Shown piece by piece: positions 33,149 to 44,789 of a stretch of DNA of 55,545 bases. A program made the position numbers and the translations under genes. A model generated the notes under the pieces. It was given only the letters and a program-made list of their open reading frames with translations, was not told the origin of the DNA and made no database searches. The first letter of the stretch is position 1, and every line of letters begins with the position of its first letter. Source of the DNA: Gnetum montanum (lineage: Eukaryota > Streptophyta > Gnetopsida > Gnetales > Gnetaceae); contig MNCI01023579.1 in assembly GCA_015680685.1 (NCBI GenBank), positions 49,602-105,146 of the forward strand, read 5' to 3'.

Positions 33149-36100
33149 GTAAGGATGATTTTATATCAGATTTTTTTAAGAAAAAAAAATTATTGGTATT
33201 CATTGTACTATAGTTGCAAGCATTCTTTCCTGTGGTCTCGCTTAATTTTAACTAATCCAATGTAAAGCAAAGCTTAGAACAGGCTTTGAAAATTGAAAGT
33301 TGTCTGCAAATTCATAAGGCGGTCAACGTAGGAAGATCGTGATCCCATCTATTTTTATACAGGGCTGAATCCTTTCATGCTTCCCAGTTTACTGCACCTT
33401 ATATTTTCCATTACTTTTACTTTTATCTCAGTTCTCGCTCTCTTTAAGCTTCTTTTGGGTTGAAAGTTCTGCCATAGGAACTCTCAAACTTATTAGCGGT
33501 AATTTTATTGCGCTGCAAATCTTTTGAGGGTACGTTTCTCTGTTTCTTAAAGTTTGGTCTGAACTGGCATCTAGGTGAAGTGTGTATGTGAAATGCATCT
33601 GATTGATTCAGAGATGTAAAAGGGAAGCTTATTGTTTTCCCTTGGATAAAAATTGAGTGTTTTCTGTATTTACCTCAATATGAAGAATAGCAGTAATGCA
33701 TATGCTTTTTCCTTTTGCTCTCAAAGAGGCAATTCCAATGGCCAAGAACGTTCTCATCATTGCATGAATGCATAGCTTCAGTTTGGTTAGAACAACATTA
33801 AATTCATATAGATTTACCTATCAAATTCTAATAAGTAACAGTGCGAATCGGGATTGGATGTTGGAATGAATGAACTGTAAATGGAAAAAGGTAGTTTGTT
33901 TTGGAACTGGTGTCATATTGAAGAGCAAAAATCTTGATTTCCCAGAAAACAGATAAGAAAATTTCGTTCTTCAAGTTTGAACAAGATATGTTCTTTTAAA
34001 AATTGATGTTTTTTGTTTTCTTTTTCCACCTGAGAGGAACTTTCTCTTCTATGCACAGTGCACTGATGCCCTTGGAACATGCTTGGAATTCTAAGTTGCT
34101 TTTCATTTTTTTTAAAGAATTGATTCAATTGTAACAGGTAAGGTTGATTTAGATCCTTTGCATATACAGCTAGCTACAGTTCGGATAGATACCAAATGCT
34201 CATTATTACACATATCTTAAGGTAAAGTATTAATGTTACATCCATTTTTGAGAAGCTCTTGCATACCCTTGTATCATGTTAAGTTCTGGGGACAGGCATG
34301 AAACTTTCAATACAGTAACCTAATCCCACATTTTTATTTAAAATATAAATTTAATTTGTCTTGTATGTGAATTGTGTGGTTTAAGAAATTTGCCCCAGTT
34401 CATCATCATCCAAAAGTGGGGTCAGGTATCGCCATTTGCTTGTATCAGAAGCAAAAGCTCAAGCTTGTTCTATTTGCACTTTTTTCATTCAGTATACAGT
34501 TATGCAGTATTAATTACATAACAAAAGTAACCCAAACTATATATAAAAAAAAGATTAACATGAAACTGAAACTAAAATGTTTTATTATGTCCATGTGGAC
34601 ATCATGAGACCCTAAGATTCTGTCAAAGTCCATATCAGTCATTTCTTTTACGCTATTTCAGTATATTTTTCGGTAGATTTCTTTTGAACTATAGGATGCG
34701 AATCACAAGTCTTCACCAATATAATCATTCTCATTAACTTAACCTTTCTTCAATTACATGAGATTAGCAGTATAATTCTCTTTTGCCATTTGTGTTTACC
34801 AAGAGTCATCCATGATTATTCTAAGAGTTTGGATATCTCCTATTACTGCTGCTCTCCATGTCTTTGGTATTCCTTTCTGTTGCCTTCCATTTTAACCAAG
34901 CAACTTATCAAGACAGATAACATCCCCAGATTTCCTCTCACATAAGGATTGCTAATTGTATCTTATCTTGCTGTAGGTCCTGGCTTTTGTTCTTTCTTCA
35001 TTGCAGAGTATTCTGCAACATATAAAATTGCAGTACCATAATACACACTGCTAGCTTATATTCTTTTCATCTATCCCATTTCAGTTCAATTCGACACATG
35101 ATCATCAGTCCCTCTATCCATTTGTAAAATTGTTCCCAATGAGTAGAAGTGTCTGCAAAAGGTTAACATGATAGTCAGTACAATTTAGAAACAAAGGATC
35201 ATTGTCACTAATGAGAAGCCAAACCCTGCTTATATCTATGCTAATTTGATATCTTAAAAAATAAAATTTTTTAAAAAATACAATCATTCTCACGTCACTG
35301 TCACTTTTGCTTGAAGACTGAAATGTTTGTCAAATCAGCCTTCTGATATGTATCCTGAACTCCATGAGGATACTTATAGTTCACATGGATACCTAAAAGT
35401 GTACACAAAGCATCTTGATTCATATTGCTTTGTCAATGTTAAATCTAATGTAAGCATTTTAATATGCTACAGTATTTTCTAATACAGTGCAAGATTTTTT
35501 CGTGCAAAATATTTCTTGAATGACGTCAAGGTGCCTTTTTAAACACGTTTTATAGGTTTTATCTTATTTTTGATTTATTGTTAAGAAGTCATTATGAGCT
35601 AACAAAGTACTGCAATGATAATGACATTGGAATGAGAAATCCTTTTACTCCTTTTTATCTAGCATATGGATTAAGCATGATTCTCCATTATTGTTGTATC
35701 TTTATGTAAATATCATATATTCTTAAGATGATGTATATTATTTATTAAAACTTTGTGCAAATTTGACAGTAATTTTCTGCAGAAGGAATACTCCATCAAA
35801 TTCAAGTGGATTCAACATGTAGAGATTCACTTGGGATTATTAAGTGTTACTCACTTTTCCAAGATGCATTAACAGTTTAACCTTAAATAGACGGAGAAGA
35901 ACTGGTGGTGATGATTTGGTGTTTTGTTTTGGATTACTTCACAGAGTTTCCCAGTTCTCCAGTACTGCTGATTCAAACATGCTATGCAAAGTATATAAGT
36001 GCTTCACATAGCTCTAACATTAGATAATAATATCTCAAGACATAAGAAATCAATCAATCATCATCATCATAGCCTTTTATGAATTCTTTTCTTCTATTTG

Positions 36101-36407
36101 CTTCTATTAAAAGCTAAATAAGTATTAATAACCAAATCTTGAATGTCTTTTCTTATATTTGTAGATCATGCTTGTTTAGGGCTACCTCTTTGTTCTGTAT
36201 GAAAAAATATGCATTCCTGTAAATGAAGATATGTAATGGTTTCTCTCAACGTGTTACAAGGACGTGGGAGCTAAGAATTCATGATATAATGGATATTTTG
36301 AATATTTGTGATCTTTGTTTTTCCCAGAATAAGGATTGCTTTTTAATTTGGAGAGTACCATCTGCATGTACTTGAGCACGTATCTTACGAAGGTATCTGT
36401 GTGCAGA
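33149..36407 (+). other. Long non-coding stretch, probably 5' UTR intron(s)
   Basis: AT-rich with no gene or retroelement recognised. It has further splice-like sites: acaggtaagg near 34137 and ttctgcag|aagg near 35783, so one or more small UTR exons may lie inside. All open frames are short. Confidence 0.4.
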
Positions 36408-36439
36408 TCCTGTGCTGCAAAATTTTTGGTTTTTCAAAA

Positions 36440-39396
36440 ATGGGTTGCAGTCTTAGCACAAACATTATTACTTTCAAGCCTGCATCCAGGCCTTCAAATT
36501 TAGAACTGAAGATGGTTGAAGCTTTAAAGAAAAGAGGAGCAACAAGAAAGTGTTCTTTCAAGACATTCAACAGTGTTATCCTGAAGTTTCCAAAACTTGA
36601 TCAAAGTTTTGAGGAAGTGAGAACCGTGTTCAAGAATTTTGGTATGTCTGTTAACTCACTCATTGTTATTATGTAGTTTTCCTGTTAAATTTATATTAAA
36701 TAGTTAAATTATTAGTCATATTGGGAGGAAAATACCAGTGCAGAATTTTAGTAGTCATCAAATCAAGAGTACATCACAGGGAGAAAAACAATTCCAAGGT
36801 GCTTTGCTTTGGATGACTGTAAATGAACTTTAGAAATGATTAAATCGTTACTCATAGTAAAAGAAACTTTTAATGATTTATTAACATATTTTTGAAAATA
36901 GCCAACATCATTTTGTTGGGACAAGGCTAAGATGATGATGATGATTGATGATTTTCTAAAATCATCAAATGCTTTACTGTTAAAACAGGAGTTGATTCCT
37001 GCTAATTGAGTTTGACACTTATAAAAGACATGATGATTTACAGAAAACCAATGCTTTTCCATCTTCTTTATTTAAAGAAGATGATGAAAGGAAAAATCAG
37101 CAGAGATAGAAAGAGAGAATGAATGTATTTAAAAAAGAGTTTTAGAAGGTAACACAATTTTAAGATTAGCAACTGACACAGAGACATGTCCAAGGGATGA
37201 ACTTATCTGGACTTGCTATGGAAGGGTAGATGGAGGCAGCAAATTGTTAAAGATATTTATGTGCCAACTGATTTTGACTGCTGGCCAGTTCTACATTAAT
37301 TGGATTATTTTACGCAGACAGCGAAACTCACATATTAGAACAGATTATAAGTGAAATGGGAAAACTGCATTAGTCGGGTGTACTGTTGAGTTTAGTCATT
37401 GTTCTTTCAGGCTTTTCGATTTATTTGATCAGAAGCATAAATTGGATGGTAAAAGTAAAGTAAGAGTTGTTTTCAAAAAGAAAAAGAAAAAGTAAAGAGT
37501 TTGCAATTTAATTAAGGCTTGATCAATAATTAATTTAGCTAATATGCACAATTGGACTTACGTAGAAGGGCAGCAGTACTGTACATATAGACAAATAGTT
37601 GGTAAGGTTCACAGAATTAGAAATTGGTATGGGCCAAAATTATCAAGTATATTGCTTATCAAATATTGCTAAATGTTAAGAAAGCAGACTTATGGAGGGG
37701 ACCTAAATGCCAGACACAGGCATTCCTATATACTACATTGCACTAACAATTTGTACAAATCGCTGTCTGAATGCCTCCAGCCCATGCTATTTAAATGATA
37801 ACCTTACTTTCAGATTACCAAATGCAGTCTGGATTCTTAAATGTTACATGTGGTGTTTTTGTTAATGATGAGTTTAATACCCTCCAAGCAGGAACATCCA
37901 CAATCACTCTATTGTCTTAGAACGTGCTTAATCTGCACATCTCCTGTGAGCAATCACCGATTTTCACATATCTATGTTTGTTGAAAGACATTGGAGAATA
38001 TCTAGAATGGATGCAGTTCTTCCTTTAGAACCTTATCAAATTGATTCCTAAACTGACATTTCTTTAACTAGCGCAAGGCCCTCTATTATGATAATTGCTT
38101 TCATTCCTCTTGACCAATCACCGTAACAAATTGTGTGGCCATGTCCTTGTGTTTAAGTTTGTTTGCTGAATATTGTTTTTACTACCTTATAAACAAAACT
38201 TTATCGTTAACAAATAGTGAAAAGGACAAAACCCCATCTCTATTTATTATTAGTTTTTGCAATATTGATTCTACACATCCTCTATCTTTCTATAATATGA
38301 GCAATTTAGTGTTCTTGTTCGTTTATGATTTTCTTACTGGACTTCCCCAAACTATAGTGGAGTGTTGTTTTCTTTTGTCTCATGACTAAATGAGTGAAAA
38401 CTTAAATCCTCATCAAATCTAGTTTTGTCCAGCTCTCGACACTGTGTTGTGGTGATGTACCAACCTGGATATAGTCCTTTTCGGCATGCTAGTCATTAGA
38501 GCAAGGCATATGTGGTTCCTTCCCAACGAAAGCTGACCATTAGAACTTAATGAATGTGCTGTACAAGTCTCTGTTTTTCTTATCAATGAACCCTAACCAG
38601 AATTAAGAACTTCGATAATTTCCTACTAACAATATTTTGTCTTTGATGCAGATGAAGATGGTAATGGATCCATTGACAGAGAAGAATTGGAGAAATGCTT
38701 TCAGGATTTGAAGGTTTCTTTCACAAATGAAGAAATTGAAGAATTATACAGGGAATGTGATATGAATGAAGACAAAGGAATTGATTTTAAAGAGTTCATT
38801 GTGTTGCTTGCTCTGGTTTACCTTGCAATTGAAGAACGTCCCGAGTCTTCTTCAGTATCCAATAAGAAATTAGTTTGTTCAACTGCTTTAGACATGCATT
38901 TCTTCTTCTTTGAAAAACAAATTCGCTCTTCTTCCCAAGATTGTTAGTCTTGTTTTGAGCTATCGCTAACAATTATTGAATTTTAACTTGACTTAACTGG
39001 GTTATCAGAAAGAACATGTCCTTTGGCATGATCTACAGGACGCATTTGACACTATAGTGGATACTTTCATTTACTTCGACAAAGATAAAGATGGGTACAT
39101 CACTAAAAAGGAAATGGTTCAAGCATTGAATGAGACTTCTCCAGGAGAGGAGGCTACAAGCGATGTTGCTCTTGAAAGATTTAGTAAGTTTTTAGTGTCT
39201 CTAACGTTTTACTGTGTCCCATATTCTCTATTTTCAACCTTTTAGTTACATGAAAATTCTATTGAAGACTTGTTGATTCATATCTTCTTTGTATATTACA
39301 GAAGAAATGGACTGGAATAAAAATGGAAAAATCACTTTCAAGGAGATGCTGTTTGGATTTACTGACTGGGTAGGGATTGAAGATGGTGAAGAATAA
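36440..39396 (+). CDS. Calmodulin-like EF-hand calcium-binding protein (CML21/22-like), four coding exons
   Basis: Calcium sensor of the plant calmodulin-like family. Exons by reading and splice sites: 36440-36641 (donor GTATGT), 38652-38854 (acceptor TGATGCAG, donor GTATCC), 39009-39183 (acceptor TTATCAG, donor GTAAGT), 39302-39396 (acceptor ATTACAG), stop TAA; 224 residues. The codon split in F-D at exon 1/2 and in R-F-K at exon 3/4 restores perfect loops. EF loops: 68-79 DEDGNGSIDREE, 104-115 DMNEDKGIDFKE (Lys replaces Gly at loop position 6), 159-170 DKDKDGYITKKE, 197-208 DWNKNGKITFKE. The N-terminus MGCSLS fits N-myristoylation at Gly2 and palmitoylation at Cys3, suggesting membrane attachment. 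The block KRGATRKCSFKTFNSVILKF and the C-terminal FTDWVGIEDGEE recall Arabidopsis CML21/CML22 (memory). The start at 36440 is preferred over the in-frame ATG at 36401 because it exposes MGC. The second donor is the least certain junction. Confidence 0.9.
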
Positions 39397-39496
39397 AGAG
39401 GATAAATTGCAAATATTGTGTGATCTCGTCAAAATCAACTTCTATCCTGTAATCATTTTTAGATATTTTATCAAGAAATTGTATTTTTTAGCATGA

Positions 39497-39502
39497 AATA
39501 AA
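39497..39502 (+). terminator. Poly(A) signal of the EF-hand gene
   Basis: aataaa about 100 bp after the stop codon at 39396, in an AT-rich 3' UTR context. Confidence 0.6.
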
Positions 39503-40011
39503 TGATACCATAGCCGATGTTGTGGTATCTCTTCCCAGCTGTTGGAATGTATCAAATGTTCAAGACCTTTTACTCAAAATCTTTGGATAAGCATTCATGT
39601 ATCAGAACTACTGTAAATTTAATTGATGCCAAGTTTGCGAGTGTTATCTTTGGGTACGAAAATAATCGGACCTTGCCGTTTTTTAAAAGCGTCATCTTTT
39701 TGGGTTTTCACTTACTATAAAAGCCAATTGAAGATGAATACAATTAGAGTTGTAACTGAAGTATGGGTTATTGAATGATGTTTTGCTCCGAAGCATAAGT
39801 TGTTGAATGATGTTACCTTGAGTAGATAGAGAGAGAACATTAGCCAAGAAATCTTTGGATTGAAACCTATTACGTCCGGATTACTAAATGGCATGGAAAA
39901 CAAAGAGACCAAAGCAATTTAAAGTGTGAAGCAAAAAAACCTTAATGAGTTTTATCAAATAAAATTTTCTCAAATTTTAGCTTAAAACAAGGTAAATATG
40001 AGTTGCACTAG
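39503..40011. other. Host flank between the EF-hand gene and element F, no gene seen
   Basis: About 500 bp of AT-rich sequence. It contains gttgaatgatgtt twice (about 39771 and 39802), a small tandem repeat. Nothing else recognised. Confidence 0.5.
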
Positions 40012-40159
40012 TGGTGAGCGGTGAGGTACCCCTGCGCTCAACCATACAAATATGAGGAATTCCAAGGACTAAGTGCTTATGTGCTCTTGTGGAACAAAAA
40101 CGGGTTGGTTGATCGTTGTCTCCCCAAGCTTACCTATATGTCACGATTGTATGGTTAAG
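40012..40159 (-). repeat. Terminal part of the 3' LTR of element F
   Basis: tggtgagcggtgaggtacccctgc on the plus strand is the reverse of the family LTR end (ca changed at the terminus). It runs to the insertion point of E; the last five bases TTAAG (40155-40159) are duplicated at 43709-43713. Confidence 0.85.
40155..40159. repeat. Target-site duplication of element E, left copy (TTAAG)
   Basis: Exact match to 43709-43713. Removing E and one copy rejoins tatggttaag with taagcttgag inside the F LTR. Confidence 0.92.
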
Positions 40160-40923
40160 TGATGGGACGCGATATCAGGTATGCGATATCGTAGCACGTT
40201 GCCAAATCTATAAATAAGAGGCGGCTCTCCCTTGTTTCTCTATCTAGATCTAGACCTTAGCCAAACTTTTGCAGTTTTTCCATTCGAGAGTTAGAGTAAT
40301 TTTTATGTGCCTGCAATAGGAGTCCCAAAGTGAACAGATCTTTATTCGAGCAAATATTGTATCTGAGCACAAGTTTCTGTATGGAAATAAAGATGAACTT
40401 TTGGATAAACCTTGCAGTGCATGGATTAAGCTAAATAGGACTTTAATTAATGTTAAATGTTTAAATGCTTTATTAGTTAATTAAATCTCTCTCAACCCTT
40501 AACTCCTAGTTAAGTGCATTCAGTACGACCGCTTCGAGCACGTGCGTTACGCTTGGTAATCCTAGCAACGAATAGCGTTTGGTAATCCTAGAAGGTTGCA
40601 TTGGTTCAGGGTGTGAACGACAAGTGGGACGAATACTGATGCTAGACATTAGAACTTAGTTAGTTAAAGTTAGTTACTTAGTCTCTTCACCCTTTCCCTC
40701 ATTAGCATAGGTGATAAAACATAAAAGACATAAAAATCACATACCTCAGACTTACTTAACTATACAACCGTGACAAATACAAGTAAGTCTTGGAAGACAA
40801 CGAATGATTAACCTTAAGTGTTCCATAAGGCGTGTAGGCACTTAGTTTGTAGAGTTCGACCGGATCACACATGTAACGCTCGTATTCGTATGGTTGAGTC
40901 TAGGGGTACCTCGCCACTCATCA
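40160..40923 (+). repeat. 5' LTR of element E
   Basis: 764 bp, TGATGGGACGCG to CCACTCATCA. TATA tataaata at 40209-40216, aataaagatg near 40387, twin boxes near 40552-40590. About 39 bp shorter than the 3' LTR because one or two gatatcgc units of the U3 cassette are missing. Confidence 0.93.
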
Positions 40924-42541
40924 ATAACAGAGGTCAATAACATCAATTGGAGGGAAGTTGGACACTTTTAAGAAATTCAAACAAACACTCATTATTTTGG
41001 ATCTCTCCCTTTCAATTTAGTCATGGGAGAGATGGCCAACTATGCTGATCATTTGAGGCCCTCAGTTCTTTTAAGTTTTTGTTTTACACATTTTTTTGCA
41101 CATTTTTGTTTTACAAATTCCTTTAACTTTTCTTGTTTTTGTTTTACAACATCGTTTATACTTTTTCATTTCTTTGTGTGTATGTGTGTGTCTTATCCAT
41201 TTTGTTAAGTTCATCACTCAATAAGTGCTATTAAATGATGGTATGAACTGTTTTCTACTAGTTGCTAATGTTTGGCTTTTACCCTTAAGATTATGATGTT
41301 GATACTAAGGTATGGTTCTTTTGATATGATAGGCAATGAGTCCACTCCATCCATACATCCACAAATTTCTATGGTCTCTCTTGGCTTGGAACTGTACAGT
41401 CCCTTTCTCAATAATAAGAACTATAACAAAGCGGTGATTGGGCATTTCTCAAACTAAGGAAGGACTCAAGGATTGAAAAGGGTGTGGCTTCAAGGGAACT
41501 TGATGCATTTTTTTTGGCCATTCTCTTAGGTGCTTAGATGTTCTCTTCTTGAGTTTTCTTACCATTTCAACATTACCCAATTATTGGGAATCTGAGTAAA
41601 TAAAAATAATAAGTCTTTGCATGGTGTGGTTCTCACGTAAAAAAAGAAAAATAGTGAGAATTCAAAGCACACCCCTTAGAAGAAATAATCATTTTGGGCT
41701 ACAAGCACTAGTTATGGAACTAAAATAAACATGTTCCCTCTAACTAAGGCCCTTCTCGCTTCCTATTCTCTCCTCCTTCGTTTCGTCCGAATGGTGGTGG
41801 CTCTTTGAGGGATGCATTCTTGTTACTTCAAGTGGATGGATTGGCTGAATGCATTGATGCAAAGTCACTGGATGTGGTTTGTTTGAGGCTGAACTTGGAA
41901 TGGGATCTATTAAGTCACATTAATCATTAACCACACAAGGGGCTGTACATCACCTTGTTCTTGAGATTCCATTCCATTCTCTTCTTTCCATCATTCTTCC
42001 TCCATTGTTCACCTCATTGCTGGTTGTATCATTAGTGTTTTCTTTTTGGTAAATTCTTGTGGTTAAGACTTTAACTCTTGTTCCAAATGACATTCCTAGA
42101 GCCTACGGATGCTTCGAATGTGGGTTTGTCAGGGCATTAAGGGCATGAGCCTGCTTTGGGGAGGACCCACTAGCATTCCTATTTGGTACACTAGTTAAAT
42201 TATTTCCCTTAACATTTTTGCAATCCACTCTATTCTGTTCATTTCCATCTTGACATCCATTTCATCGACGTTATAGTTGTCTCTTTTTCTCCATTTTTCT
42301 TGTTCTTTTTCTTTTTCCATTCTATCGCTACTGGAGGTTTGCTCTTAGTCATGGGGGTCCTGACCTAATTTTTTCGATTTTCTTCTAGCCCCTACACCTT
42401 GGGTAGTCATCATTAGTATATCTCTAGAATATGCAATCAGCCATACCACAACTCAGCCAATGGACCTTTCACCAAACCAAGGTATCAACTGCATTGTGAT
42501 TCATTTACGCTTGCTAATATAAGACTGTGTTGTGTGTGTAG
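40924..42541 (+). other. Post-pol spacer of element E with 3' splice-site-like end
   Basis: Begins in sequence like the end of integrase (ttttggatctctccc), then tagtcatgggagagatggcc (41020-41038), matching A and C. It carries the gcatggtgtggttctcac (near 41618) and gagcctgctttggggaggaccc-type (near 42150) boxes, and ends with a GT-rich tract and tag (AG at 42540-42541) before ATG 42542. Confidence 0.65.
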
Positions 42542-42646
42542 ATGGCAATCATACAACAACAGATTGGATCTGGAGGGAACATTTGGAATGGATCGGTGCT
42601 GAAGCAACTATGCAAGGAACGAGATGGATGGCGCGCTTACAAATAG
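42542..42646 (+). pseudogene. Short ORF after the acceptor site of element E
   Basis: 34 codons starting MAIIQQQIGSGG, ending TAG. F has MAIIQ at the same place, but the two soon diverge by frameshift, so beyond the first residues there is no sign of protein-level conservation. It occupies the place of the third ORF in C and D. Confidence 0.35.
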
Positions 42647-42870
42647 ACAATGAAAGGCACAATCTTGGTGTTGGCAGTAGTAGACTTCTTCTCTCTTCTC
42701 TCTTAGCTTCCAAATAAGGCTTGATGTCAAATGTATAAAGTGTTCACTCTTGTTGTTGTGAACACTAGTTTTGTCATGTTCTGTAATGATGACCCATTCA
42801 CATGTTGTCCCATTCACCATTAGTTCCATTCAAGTTAATAATCCCATACCTTCCCAATATTTTGTAAGGA

Positions 42871-42905
42871 ACTTGAGGATGAGTTCTTATTCAGTCATGG
42901 GGGTA
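42871..42905 (+). other. Pre-PPT hairpin and polypurine tract of element E
   Basis: acttgaggatgagt (42871-42884) then tcatgggggta next to the 3' LTR. Confidence 0.75.
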
Positions 42906-43708
42906 TGATGGGATGTGATATCGCATGGGCTACGATATCGCGTATGTGATATCGCATCTCATCCCCCGCGATATCACAATGCGCTGCCAAATCTATAAAT
43001 AAGAGGCAACTCTCCCTTGTTTCTCCATCTAGATCTAGACCTTAGCCAAACTCTTGTAGTTTTTCCATTCTAGAGTTAGAGTAATTTCCATGTGCCAGCA
43101 GTAGGAGTCACAAAGTGAACGGATATTTATTCAAGCAAATATTGTACCTAAGCACAAGTTTGTGTACGGAAATAAAGACGAACTTTTGGATAAACCTTGC
43201 AGTGCATGGACTAAGATAAATAGGACTTTAATTAATGTTAAATGTTTAAATGCTTTATTAGTTAATTAAATCTTTCTCAACCCTTAACTCCTAGTTAAGT
43301 GCATTCAGTACGACCGCTTTGAGCATGTGCGTTACGCTTGGTAATCCCAGCAACGTATAGCGTTTGGTAATCCTAGAAGGTTGCATTGGTTCAGGGTGTG
43401 AACGGCAAGTGAGATGGATATTGATGCTAGGCATTAGAACTTAGTTAGTTAAAGTTAGTTACTTAGTCTCTTCACCCTTTCCCTCATTAGCATAGGCGAT
43501 AAAACATAAAAGACATAAAAATCACATACCTTAGACTTACTTAACCATACAACTGTGACAAATACAAGTAAGTCTTGGAAGACAACGAACAATTAACCTT
43601 AAGTGTTCCATAAGGCGTGTAGGCACTTAGGCTACAGAGTTCGATCGGATCGCGCGTGTAATGCTCGTATTCGTATGGTTGAGTGTAGGGGTACCTCGCC
43701 ACTCATCA
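42906..43708 (+). repeat. 3' LTR of element E
   Basis: 803 bp. The U3 cassette 42906-42993 contains four close copies of the palindromic core gatatc, mostly as gatatcgc or cgatatcgc. TATA at 42994-43001, aataaagacg near 43171, twin boxes cttggtaatcccag (43337-43350) and tttggtaatcctag (43363-43376). Confidence 0.93.
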
Positions 43709-44417
43709 TTAAGTAAGCTTGAGACATATGATTTTTATAGCTTTTATGTTTTTATGTCATGTGCTAGTAGGGAAGGAGAGAGGTAACCAAGTGACTAATT
43801 TAACTTAATTACTCATTAACTAAGTTCTAACTAATCCTAACACCAACATCCGTTCCCATTTTCCATACATATCTTGAACCAGTGCAACATTGTTGGGATC
43901 ACCAAACATTAATCGTTACTGGGTTACCAAGCGTTACATGCATGATTGAAGTGGTTTTGCTTCTGTAATTTAATGATTTGCTTAATTGATCAAAATGAAT
44001 TGTTTTGCTAATAACAGAAATGTAAAGTGCATAAAATAAAATAAATTCATGAGAAAATAAAATAAAAGAAATGCGTAAGAAAACAAATCCCAAGTGCTGC
44101 AAGGATGAATCGAAAAGCTCATCTTTATTTCCATACACAAGGTGTGCTCAAGTACACAATGCTTGAATAAAGATTCGTCCACACTTAGACCTCCTGCTGC
44201 GGGTACTTGGAAAATACTCTAACTTTCAAATAGACTACAAGAGTTTCGCTACTTCTTGCTAAAAGATTTCTCCCCAATTGCGTGCTTGGGCACTGTATTT
44301 ATAGGCTTGGGAGAAACTACTCTAATAATTAGAGTAACCACTATAATAATTAGAATAAACCACTAGAGTAACTGCTCTAATAATTAGAATAAACCGTTAG
44401 AGTAACCGCTCTCATCA
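43709..44417 (-). repeat. 3' LTR of element F, first part
   Basis: Minus-strand start TGATGAGAGCGG at 44417. The U3 cassette (44417-44304) has three imperfect copies of a ctctaataattagag palindrome-like unit joined by taaacc spacers. TATA at 44303-44296. The first five plus-strand bases (TTAAG) are the right E duplication. Confidence 0.88.
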
Positions 44418-44789
44418 TACCCTTACGACTGAATGAAAACTCATCCTCGAGTTCTTTACAAAATATTGGGAAGGTATGAAATTATTGACTAATTGACAAC
44501 TGATGATGAAATTGGATGATAGACTCAATGTGTCCAGTGAGGGATCAATAAGCATATTACAACATTGTAGTGAACACTCATACATAAATGACATCCAAGC
44601 CTTTATTTGGTAGCTTGTAGAGAAAGAGAGAGAAAGAAAATGAAGCGTGTTGCTTCCAATGCTAAGATTGCACCTTCCATTGTTTATCCATAGCCACACC
44701 ACTAGACTTGCTCCTTTCATAAATGCTCCAGTTTCAGTCCATCCTAAGTGCTTCCTCCAAGCCCAGTCCATTTTTTGTATGATTGCCAT
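44415..44789 (-). CDS. Short open ORF in the third-ORF position of element F
   Basis: 124 codons from ATG 44789, right after gtgtgtgcag on the minus strand, open to a TGA that is the first triplet of the LTR. It starts MAIIQKMDWAWRKHL. No similarity to the third ORF of C or D and no recognised domain. The nucleotide alignment with E requires frameshifts. The open frame may be chance; reported because acceptor, ATG and stop all fall on element landmarks. Confidence 0.3.
   Translation of the reverse strand: MAIIQKMDWAWRKHLGWTETGAFMKGASLVVWLWINNGRCNLSIGSNTLHFLSLSFSTSYQIKAWMSFMYECSLQCCNMLIDPSLDTLSLSSNFIISCQLVNNFIPSQYFVKNSRMSFHSVVRV
44418..44452 (-). other. Purine tract and pre-PPT hairpin of element F
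   Basis: Minus strand ACTCGAGGATGAGT (44452-44439) then GTCGTAAGGGTA next to the LTR. Confidence 0.72.

Larger units (their letters stand above)
40160..43708 (+). mobile_element. Element E: short LTR element lacking PBS, gag and pol
   Basis: Two similar LTRs (40160-40923, 42906-43708) flank only 1982 bp: the extreme end of the integrase region, the post-pol spacer, the acceptor site with a 34-codon ORF, hairpin and purine tract. The TTAAG duplication is exact, so it is the most recent insertion visible here. The sequence after the 5' LTR (ataacagaggtc) does not resemble the family PBS. It is a deletion derivative that needed proteins from another copy, or was deleted after insertion. Confidence 0.92.

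Noticed and set aside
38855-38947. Continuation of the EF-hand exon 2 frame to the stop at 38947
   Set aside because: The extension (Phe-rich, ending SSSQDC) has no EF-hand features. The GT at 38855 with the AG at 39007-39008 restores the linker and third EF-hand in frame.
40012-40159. A separate solo LTR next to E
   Set aside because: It is the end of the F LTR. Joining it to 43714 across the TTAAG duplication gives a full-length LTR with spacer on the other side.
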